NCBI GenBank assembly: GCA_022616415.1
Contig: JAKEEU010000420.1
Span: 1 to 47,487, forward strand
Length of the DNA: 47,487 nt
Direction: 5' to 3'
From: Candidatus Zhuqueibacterota bacterium
GTDB taxonomy: Bacteria; Zhuqueibacterota; Zhuqueibacteria; Zhuqueibacterales; Zhuqueibacteraceae
A model generated the notes under the pieces. It ran no database searches and was not told the origin of the DNA. It saw only the letters and a list, made by a program, of their open reading frames with translations. The stretch's first letter is position 1, and every line of letters starts with the position of its first letter. A program made the position numbers and the translations under genes. Positions 42,032 to 47,487 of the stretch are shown here, piece after piece.

Positions 42032-42085
42032 CCCTTGCCCCGACTTTCCTGTGAAAATTGATTAAAAGAGAAATCGGGGCAAGGG
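42032..42085. repeat. CCCCGA/TCGGGG palindromic repeat, copy 3
   Basis: CCCTTGCCCCGA (42032-42043) pairs perfectly with TCGGGGCAAGGG (42074-42085); the inner sequence CTTTCC / AGAGAAA follows the other two copies. It lies about 36 nt upstream of the GWxTD gene start. Confidence 0.8.
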
Positions 42086-42520
42086 GTGGAAAAACCGAAG
42101 GTGCAAGAGCGCAACTTCTCCCCTGCGGGCGTTGCCTTTCAATTATTGCAGTTCTATACGCGAAAAGTGCGAAGTTCGCAGAAACCTCTCCACGGACGAG
42201 TTGCAGGAATTAAGTTTTGATATTTTCAGAGGTTATCGCCCCGGCATTTGTTTAATTATTGTTGCGAGTGGGTCGGCGAAAAATTTTTAGAAAATTTTTC
42301 GGAAAGGTGGGAACAAAATAACGGATATGTTCGTTTACATGTTTGAAACTGCTCGGGAAAATTAACCTTCCCTTGAGCGGTTGGGCTACCAGCGCAGACA
42401 TGGCGGCGCTCGCTGGTAGCCATTTTTATTTTGCAGCACGACAGACTCAGCCCTCGGCTCTGCCCGTCATTTTCCCGCTCGTGTGACTTGGGGTTAAACT
42501 AATACGCTCCGGCCAGATTG
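42086..42520. other. Gene-free region with an orphan + strand terminator
   Basis: 435 nt between two minus-strand genes. It holds a perfect A/T hairpin (CGAAAAATTT / AAATTTTTCG, about 42276-42301) and, further on, a + strand terminator-like hairpin. No protein-coding frame is convincing. It may contain a small + strand RNA gene, described below. Confidence 0.4.
42384..42431 (+). terminator. Terminator-like hairpin with no upstream + strand gene
   Basis: GGCTACCAGCG (42384-42394) pairs perfectly with CGCTGGTAGCC (42411-42421), followed by ATTTTTATTTT. The U-tract is present only on the + strand, although both neighbouring genes are on the - strand, so it probably ends an untranslated + strand RNA starting somewhere in 42120-42330. 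Confidence 0.6.
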
Positions 42521-43681
42521 TCAAGAAAAATCTTCAGAATTTTCAGAAATTTTTTTCAACAACGCTTTGTTATTTGGCGTGGCCGCAATCGCTTTGAGCA
42601 GTGTGGGCATTGCTTCCTTGGCCGGCATCCCGTGCACGGCGCGGCGCAGCGCTTGGTATTGAGCGGTTTGTTTGCCGAAAAGCAGTTCCTCGCGGCGGGT
42701 TCCGGAAGCGGGAATATTGATGGCGGGAAAAATGCGTTGGTCGGCGAGCGCGCGATCCAGCACCAGCTCCATATTGCCGGTGCCTTTGAACTCCTCAAAA
42801 ATAAATTCGTCCATGCGCGAGCCGGTGCCGACGAGAATCGTGGCGGCAATGGTGAGTGAGCCGCCATTTTCGATCTTGCGGCCGGCGCCAAAAATTCTGC
42901 GCGGAATTTCCAGCGCACGCGCATCCAATCCGCCGCTCATGGTGCGACCGCTGCCGCGCTGCCCCAGATTGAAAGCGCGGCCCGTCCGCGTCAGTGAATC
43001 GAGCAAAACCACCACGTCCTCACCGCACTCGGCTTTGCGTTTGGCGTATTCGGTGGCGAGCTGGGCCAGGCGCAGGTGCGATTCAATCGGCGCGTCGTTG
43101 GAGCTGGCAAACACCTCGCCCTGCACCGCGCGCCGCATGTCGGTCACTTCTTCCGGACGCTCGTCGAGCAGCAAGACGATGAGATGAATCTCGGAATAGT
43201 TGCGCGCGATGGCTTGCGCGATTTGCTGCAAGAGAATGGTTTTGCCAGAACGCGGCGGCGCCACAATCAGCGCGCGTTGGCCTTTGCCCAGCGGACTGAT
43301 CAAATCCACCACGCGCATGGAGGTATTATCCGCCGGCGTTGCCGTTTTTTCTTTAGATTTCGCCGCTCGCGTGGACGAGGCTTCGAGCATAATTTGCTCG
43401 AAAGGCGCAACAGCCACGAGCGACTCCAACTCCGGCAATTTGGCCCACTCTGCCGGATCCAGGTCGTTGACCTTAACGACAGTTCCGACTTGTTGGCCGC
43501 CGCGATTGCCAGGAACGATTTCAGCTTCGACCAAAACGCCTGCCCGCAAATTGTGCTGTTGAATCAGAGGAGGGGCGACAAAAGGATCGTTCGGCTGCGG
43601 CACTAACGCCAACGAGACTCTTCGTAGAAAGCCCAAGCGGCGCTCATCGATTTCGAGAATACCAGTGAATGTTTCAGACAC
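42521..43681 (-). CDS. rho: Transcription termination factor Rho (compact form)
   Basis: A 386-residue RNA-dependent ATPase. It has a short start, then the RNA-binding cold-shock-like domain (NDPFVAPPLIQQHNLRAGVL), P-loop PPRSGKT at about 142-148, LLDERPEEVTDMRR, LLDSLTRTGRAFN, SGGLDARALEIPRRIFGAGR (Q/R-loop region) and LVGTGSRMDEFIFEEFKGTG. The N-terminal helical Rho_N module is missing, so the protein is smaller than the 419-residue E. coli form. LTRTGRAFN replaces the common LTRLARAYN. A word-repeat hairpin precedes it. Confidence 0.95.
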   Translation of the reverse strand: MSETFTGILEIDERRLGFLRRVSLALVPQPNDPFVAPPLIQQHNLRAGVLVEAEIVPGNRGGQQVGTVVKVNDLDPAEWAKLPELESLVAVAPFEQIMLEASSTRAAKSKEKTATPADNTSMRVVDLISPLGKGQRALIVAPPRSGKTILLQQIAQAIARNYSEIHLIVLLLDERPEEVTDMRRAVQGEVFASSNDAPIESHLRLAQLATEYAKRKAECGEDVVVLLDSLTRTGRAFNLGQRGSGRTMSGGLDARALEIPRRIFGAGRKIENGGSLTIAATILVGTGSRMDEFIFEEFKGTGNMELVLDRALADQRIFPAINIPASGTRREELLFGKQTAQYQALRRAVHGMPAKEAMPTLLKAIAATPNNKALLKKISENSEDFS

Positions 43682-43720
43682 GATTTGAATAATAAATTTG
43701 GTTATCGGTTTATGATTTTT

Positions 43721-43806
43721 GGTTAGCCTGTTTGCCAGTTCGCCTGTTTGCCGGTTAATAAATAGAAAACTAACAGGCTAACGGGCTAACAGGCAGACCG
43801 GCTAAC
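43721..43806. repeat. Word-repeat hairpin upstream of rho, GTTAGCC type
   Basis: Left arm 43721-43757 and right arm 43770-43806, each about 37 nt, built from GTTAGCCN-like 8-nt units (GGTTAGCC, TGTTTGCC, AGTTCGCC, TGTTTGCC versus the inverse CTAACAGG, CTAACGGG). About 28 of 36 positions pair; the loop is ~12 nt. It lies between the SRPBCC gene stop and the rho start. Confidence 0.85.
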
Positions 43807-43810
43807 GTTT

Positions 43811-44320
43811 TCACTTCCCCTCACACAGCGCTTTTACTTTTGCGAGCGCCTGATTGTACGACTTCACCTGCTCGGCAATGGCTTCCGCGGTTTGCGGCCC
43901 GGATTCGGTGTAACGCTCTTCGTAAGTTAATTTCGTGCTTTTGCCGGATGGCGCCAACGTCCAGCGCTCCTGGCAGATATAAGTGGCGTTATCCGGTTCC
44001 CAAACATAGCGCAGCTCGCTACCAGGCTTGGCGTAAATTAAAATATACGTGCCGGCGTCTCCCCAAACTTTCAGTTGAACACTGTCGCCAACTTTCTCCA
44101 ATTTTTTGGCCACACCTTTGTACTCAAAACCCAGCGCACTGCCGACTTTTTGCACGTCCGTCAACACCGCCCACACCGCTTGCGGGCTGGCGTTGATCGT
44201 GATCTCACCACTGAAGCTTTGGCCGGTAAGCTTTTTGTTGGCGACCTGCGCGAAGCCGTTGGCGCCCACCACCAGCAACGACAGTGTCACAAGCATGAAC
44301 AGAGGGGAACGCTGCATCAC
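43811..44320 (-). CDS. Secreted SRPBCC (START-like) protein
   Basis: A 169-residue protein with a signal peptide (FMLVTLSLLVVGANGFAQ, cleavage about residue 25) and an SRPBCC fold: FSGEITINASPQAVWAVLTD is the classic opening, followed by beta strands and a long C-terminal helix (EAIAEQVKSYNQALAKVKAL). The fold binds hydrophobic ligands; the ligand is unknown. Precedes rho with a 129-nt gap. Confidence 0.88.
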   Translation of the reverse strand: MMQRSPLFMLVTLSLLVVGANGFAQVANKKLTGQSFSGEITINASPQAVWAVLTDVQKVGSALGFEYKGVAKKLEKVGDSVQLKVWGDAGTYILIYAKPGSELRYVWEPDNATYICQERWTLAPSGKSTKLTYEERYTESGPQTAEAIAEQVKSYNQALAKVKALCEGK

Positions 44321-44777
44321 AATCTCCTTGATTTTAAAGTTAATTTATCGTTTGTCACCCAACGCGGACGAGCCGCAACCAATCAGGTTAATGATCCTTG
44401 ACTGTTATCTTTTTTTTGATTTTGCAACAAAAAGAGAACCGCAACAAAAAAAAGCTTTTAGAAAATCCAACATTTTTTGTTCCCAACGGATAGATGAACC
44501 CAACGGATGTTTCACGTTGTTTTTATGATATCCGGATTTTCCGAATTTTCCGGATGATAAAATATTTCACACGGATCAAAAACCCACACGGATAAGTTCT
44601 TTGGCCAATCGTTGCTGACGCGTCACGTTTATGGAACAGGCTACGATCACAGCGTCTTGATTTGGAGTTGTGATAGAGTTTGGTTATATTTTCATCCAAT
44701 CAAACACGGAAAGGAGCTTTATCATCTTCACGTCGCGCCGATAGTTCATTTTTTGGCGAGCTGCTTTATCATTCGGT
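44321..44777. other. Gene-free region with short palindromes
   Basis: About 457 nt. ATCCGGA / TCCGGAT (about 44529-44555) forms a small palindrome around TTTTCCGAATTT. A + strand frame 44612-44863 exists but overlaps the opposite gene and has no family. It appears to be the border between the housekeeping run and the accessory block. Confidence 0.4.
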
Positions 44778-44817
44778 GCGCCACGATATTTATGATCGTG
44801 CACCAAACTTTCTATCT
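44778..44817. repeat. CACGATATTTATGATCG repeat, copy 1
   Basis: GCGCCACGATATTTATGATC followed by GTGCACCAAACTTTCTATCT. CACGAT and ATCGTG form a small stem. In the minus-strand transcript it begins at the stop codon of the lipoprotein gene. Partial copies are at 46885-46909 and 46933-46968. Confidence 0.7.
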
Positions 44818-45582
44818 CGCCTGCGCTAACATCTGTTTGAGCGCGTCGGTCGGGATTGGATAGCTCCTGTACCCGATTTTCAGCGGATAGTCCGAAGTGA
44901 TCGTCATCGAAACATCGCCAGTCGCATCTACTGCTACATGCGACCGACCGGACATGAGCCTTATGAAGGTGGTTTTGGCGTCGAGAGACAGCGATTGGAC
45001 TCCCGATAAGTCGAAGTGCCCCTTCGTAACTGTGACAGTTTCGACGACTACGAACTTAGGCGAACCTGGTTCATGTTCGAGGAGTGACCGCAATGACACT
45101 TGCAACGAGTTATCTGTTGCAAGCCGGGGGCCAAGAGTGTTCTTCCAATACGTCACCTCAATTTCGCCTTCCGCGAGGAACGTTCTGGTCGACTCATCGA
45201 CTATGAGCGAAACATTGCTGATCCTTTTAAGTTCATTCAGAACATCGGCACTCCCTTCGCCAGCCTGGGTCGCGCTCTCGAGTACGAGCTTGAAATTGGA
45301 CGACATGTCGGCCCTCCAAGGCGGCATCTGTTCTGACTTAAGGTCCTTATCCTTGTGTAGGTGCTCTCTGACCCAATCCGGAGAGGCGACTTCAACGGGA
45401 TAGCCGCGTTCATCGATGTAAATGAATGAGCCGACTTCGTAGCCCCCAGTAGGGGAGAACGGTTTCAGCTCCAACTGCTCGGCCCCTACCAGGACGAGAT
45501 CGGATAGCTTAACCTTGGCAGCGGATTTGCAGCCGCACATGACACCAGCGAGAAGTGCAATTGTTAAGGTTCGCACAAACAT
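44812..45582 (-). CDS. Lipoprotein, function unknown
   Basis: A 256-residue protein from the ATG at 45582, chosen over 45633 because GGGGTG lies just upstream. The start MFVRTLTIALLAGVMCGC has a lipid-attachment Cys near residue 18. The mature part is a mix of strands and charged helices (SADVLNELKRISNVSLIVDE, TFLAEGEIEVTYWKNTLGPR, DVSMTITSDYPLKIGYRSYP) with no family I recognise. Base composition and codon use look like its accessory neighbours rather than the housekeeping run. Confidence 0.75.
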   Translation of the reverse strand: MFVRTLTIALLAGVMCGCKSAAKVKLSDLVLVGAEQLELKPFSPTGGYEVGSFIYIDERGYPVEVASPDWVREHLHKDKDLKSEQMPPWRADMSSNFKLVLESATQAGEGSADVLNELKRISNVSLIVDESTRTFLAEGEIEVTYWKNTLGPRLATDNSLQVSLRSLLEHEPGSPKFVVVETVTVTKGHFDLSGVQSLSLDAKTTFIRLMSGRSHVAVDATGDVSMTITSDYPLKIGYRSYPIPTDALKQMLAQAR

Positions 45583-45914
45583 GTGAACACCCCTGTAAGA
45601 GTGGCACTGGTTAATAAGACCATGATTATTCATGATACCGTCCTTCAGTTTTGCACATCAACAGGCATTGAGCACTACACACCGAATATTATCCCTGAGT
45701 ACTGAGAATAATTGTATTCGTCATCAACTTTTATTTCTTGCCTAGATGCTTTGTTTGTCCGGCGCTTGCACGTTACTTTATTTCTTGTTGCCTTTTAAAA
45801 TGGGGGTGGAAAACGTCTTGACTGACACGAAGGAAATTTCTTTCAAAGAAACAACTTGACTTTTAAAATATTACGCGCACAAAAACAAAGCGTTGAAGTT
45901 TAACTGATACAACT
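45583..45914. other. Gene-free A/T-rich region in the accessory block
   Basis: 332 nt, A/T-rich. It contains the G-rich repeat TTTTAAAATGGGGGTGGAAA (from 45793) also found near 46812. TTGACTTTTAAAATATT at about 45855-45871 could be a promoter for either direction, but the spacing is poor. Confidence 0.35.
45793..45814. repeat. TTTAAAATGGGGGTG direct repeat, copy 1
   Basis: About 21 nt matching 46812-46832 with 2-3 differences, in the same orientation. The two copies bracket the MNT-HEPN gene, about 100 nt beyond its end and about 22 nt before its start. Confidence 0.6.
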
Positions 45915-46790
45915 TTATTTCTTCATGTATTTATTTGGCTCTCTCAAAATCTGCTGAATTCGCTCTTCACAACTTCTTATCGCCAAATCAAGCAATAGTT
46001 TTACACGCTCACCCAAATATTTTAATTCGTCTTTTTCGATCTGGTATTCTTGATCATAGCGCGCCGAAATATAAGCTTTGTACAACCGCTTGTAGGCTTG
46101 TTTTTGAAATTCGTTATCTTTAGGAAAAATTTTCGCCCCTTCGCTCACAAAGTGAATCAGCTTTTTCATGAGTACGTCGAGATCGTGAGTTTGGCTCCTG
46201 TACCGCGAGTAAACCAGTTCCACCATCACGCAAGATGATTCGACGACTTGGTGAAGAGTGAATGCCGCATGCTTAGGTAAATTCTCGTTCATTGCAGATT
46301 TGTAAAGACGAAAGAACCCATCCGCTTCCTCCCGCCAGTATTTGAAGTCCTTTTTAACAAGGTCAACGTATTCTTCCGGTTCCAGCTTTCTCATTTCCGC
46401 AAGGGAGAACCTGCCTGTATTGTAGATTAACTGGCCTCTATCAACGATGTCTTTGAAGAAGTATTGCCCAACTGCCAACTGATCATTTAATTGTTCGGGA
46501 GAGACGACCACCGGAGAAACGATTTTTGATACCTTCTTTTTAATAGCGTCTGATTCTAAAATGGCCGTTTTTATATCCAGTTCCAAGTGTGGTCGCTCAC
46601 TCGTATCCGCAACGAATAACAAGTCGATGTCGCTCTTCCACGTCCATTTCCCTGTCGCGAGTGATCCGAACAGGATGATCATTTCCGGTTGAAATTTATC
46701 TACGATCAAATCTCGAATGAGTATAAGCCCATCTGCGATTGGCTTGGGGAAATACTCAATAGCGGCGATTTGCGGATTTTTTCTATCCAT
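45915..46790 (-). CDS. Single-chain MNT nucleotidyltransferase-HEPN protein
   Basis: A 291-residue protein. Residues 1-120 are a minimal nucleotidyltransferase: MIILFGSLATGKWTWKSDID contains the G-S...D-x-D active site. Residues about 145-285 are a HEPN domain (ENLPKHAAFTLHQVVESSCV, YKAYISARYDQEYQIEKDEL); the RYDQEY segment stands where many HEPN proteins have the R-x4-6-H RNase motif, so RNase activity is doubtful. In split form, MNT is the antitoxin that AMPylates the HEPN toxin; fused forms occur too. Confidence 0.9.
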   Translation of the reverse strand: MDRKNPQIAAIEYFPKPIADGLILIRDLIVDKFQPEMIILFGSLATGKWTWKSDIDLLFVADTSERPHLELDIKTAILESDAIKKKVSKIVSPVVVSPEQLNDQLAVGQYFFKDIVDRGQLIYNTGRFSLAEMRKLEPEEYVDLVKKDFKYWREEADGFFRLYKSAMNENLPKHAAFTLHQVVESSCVMVELVYSRYRSQTHDLDVLMKKLIHFVSEGAKIFPKDNEFQKQAYKRLYKAYISARYDQEYQIEKDELKYLGERVKLLLDLAIRSCEERIQQILREPNKYMKK

Positions 46791-47140
46791 GTAAAAATAT
46801 GCTTATGGTCGTTAAAAATGGGGGTGAAAAACTTTCATAACAAGCACTCGCGTCCGCGAAGCCAGCACGAACTCATCGTTGGACGCGCCACAATATTTTT
46901 GATTGCACCGCGATGCCCAACTTTTGAAGCAACACGATATTTATGATCGCGCATCAAACTTTCTATCTTGAGATGCGGGGTTCAAGGAGCCTCAGCGGCG
47001 CGGACTCGGAGGTAGAGCGTTCGCATCACCACAGAAGTTTGAGCGAGTACAGACGTGAAAATTATACCCGCGCTGTCCGCGTCCGACTGCAGTCAATGTT
47101 AGCGCCGCCGTTCGCCCTTCACCACGAACTTTATGTTATT
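46791..47140. other. Gene-free region with repeats and a possible recombination site
   Basis: 350 nt holding the second TTAAAAATGGGGGTG repeat (46812-46832), partial copies of the CACGATATTTATGATCG repeat (46885-46909 and 46933-46968), and GTTGGAC (46879-46885) facing GCCCAAC (46915-46921). No protein gene is convincing; the 46943-47236 + strand frame overlaps the opposite gene. Confidence 0.4.
46933..46968. repeat. CACGATATTTATGATCG repeat, copy 3
   Basis: 36 nt matching 44783-44817 with three or four differences, same orientation. A shorter, more diverged copy lies 24 nt before it at 46885-46909. Confidence 0.65.
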
Positions 47141-47413
47141 CTACACAGTTTCTTTTACCTCATACATGCAATACTCAAGTTTGTTATCTATTTCATCTTT
47201 CGTATATCTCAATATAGCCCAACCCTTTTTGGTTAGCGTTCTATTGCGCCGCTGATCTTTCTTTATATCTTCTTTCTTTTCGTAATGATGTTTATCTCCG
47301 TTACATTCTAAGTCAATACTCCGAATCCTGCAAAATATTGCAAAGTCCAGACAATAGAACCTCCGCTGCTTGTTTTCTAAATAATCTATTACATGAGTAT
47401 CGGCTAAAAACAC
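47141..47413 (-). CDS. DUF559-type Vsr-fold endonuclease-like small protein
   Basis: A 90-residue protein (GTG start). The segment FAIFCRIRSIDLECNGDKHH, then a charged helix (KKEDIKKDQRRNRTLTKKGW) and AILRYTKDEI, matches the DUF559/Vsr-like PD-(D/E)XK core, where the Asp and Glu of IDLE and the following His or basic residues lie at the active site. It is shorter than usual (about 110-130 residues). The first 20 residues look atypical, so an N-terminal truncation is possible. No ribosome-binding site is clear. Such proteins are often cargo of mobile or defence-rich regions. Confidence 0.7.
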   Translation of the reverse strand: MFLADTHVIDYLENKQRRFYCLDFAIFCRIRSIDLECNGDKHHYEKKEDIKKDQRRNRTLTKKGWAILRYTKDEIDNKLEYCMYEVKETV

Positions 47414-47487
47414 AATAAGAGAAATTTAAATGATACCTGATTTTATTGACCACATGTGAAGACTTAAATAAGAATCAAGTTTTGCAA

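Noticed and set aside
44612..47236. + strand frames 44612-44863 and 46943-47236
   Set aside because: Both overlap opposite-strand genes and run through the CACGATATTTATGATCG repeat, whose translation makes them look alike (HQTFYL); not independent genes.

Overview
The window (47,487 bp, moderately GC-rich) looks like a chromosomal segment of an uncultured bacterium of the Fibrobacterota-Chlorobiota-Bacteroidota (FCB) superphylum, most like Calditrichota or KSB1-type lineages. The indicators are a GWxTD-domain protein, an NYPNPF/FlgD-type C-terminal sorting tail on a secreted protease, a DUF3098-like membrane protein, a compact Rho factor and several TTG or GTG starts. No 16S gene is present, so the taxonomic call is an inference.

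Left part (1-20 kb) is mostly accessory or secreted functions: a lipoprotein, a broken LuxR-type response regulator, an XPF/ERCC4-type nuclease, a large secreted six-hairpin-glycosidase-like protein, and a cold-shock protein with a good terminator. Next comes a bacterial RNA-repair pair, Hen1 (3'-terminal ribose 2'-O-methyltransferase) and Pnkp (kinase-phosphatase-ligase), split by a DUF2887/Rpn-type nuclease gene and a small terminal-inverted-repeat element. Then follow a possible emfourin-like lipoprotein directly before an M4 metalloprotease, a CHAP-type hydrolase, a TPR protein, and tRNA-Val and tRNA-Asp.

Middle part (20-27 kb, + strand) holds an aldehyde dehydrogenase with a near-consensus sigma-70 promoter, a three-gene set of small unknown (two membrane) proteins, rsmI, and an inositol-lipid pair (CDP-alcohol phosphatidyltransferase and myo-inositol-1-phosphate synthase), then a MATE exporter. 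It ends in a convergent terminator against groEL.

Right part (27-44 kb, all - strand) is housekeeping: CIRCE-controlled groES-groEL, a BtpA-family protein, gltX, ispF, ispD, queA, ruvB, ruvA, ruvC, yebC, a SPOR lipoprotein, a GWxTD protein, rho and a secreted SRPBCC protein. Worn accessory genes sit between them: a DUF433 antitoxin with only the tail of its DUF5615 partner, an xisH-xisI pair, and a shortened HEPN-like gene with its partner. The last 3 kb is a repeat-marked accessory block (lipoprotein, single-chain MNT-HEPN protein, DUF559-type nuclease).

The most unusual signal is structural. At least seven intergenic gaps carry a 60-100 nt imperfect hairpin whose arms are each made of a short word (5-8 nt) repeated in tandem, facing its reverse complement. 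The word differs at almost every locus (GCAAGT, GCAGT, GGCAAAAC, GTTAGCC, GAGTAT, AGTCCGA, GCAAAAAG), so architecture rather than sequence is shared. They sit inside operons and even supply the last codons and stop of ruvC and a tail of hen1. Separate palindromic families (a three-copy CCCCGA/TCGGGG element, a TGTCAT-ended repeat, and a TCGTAAAAAGTC terminal-repeat element) lie in other gaps.
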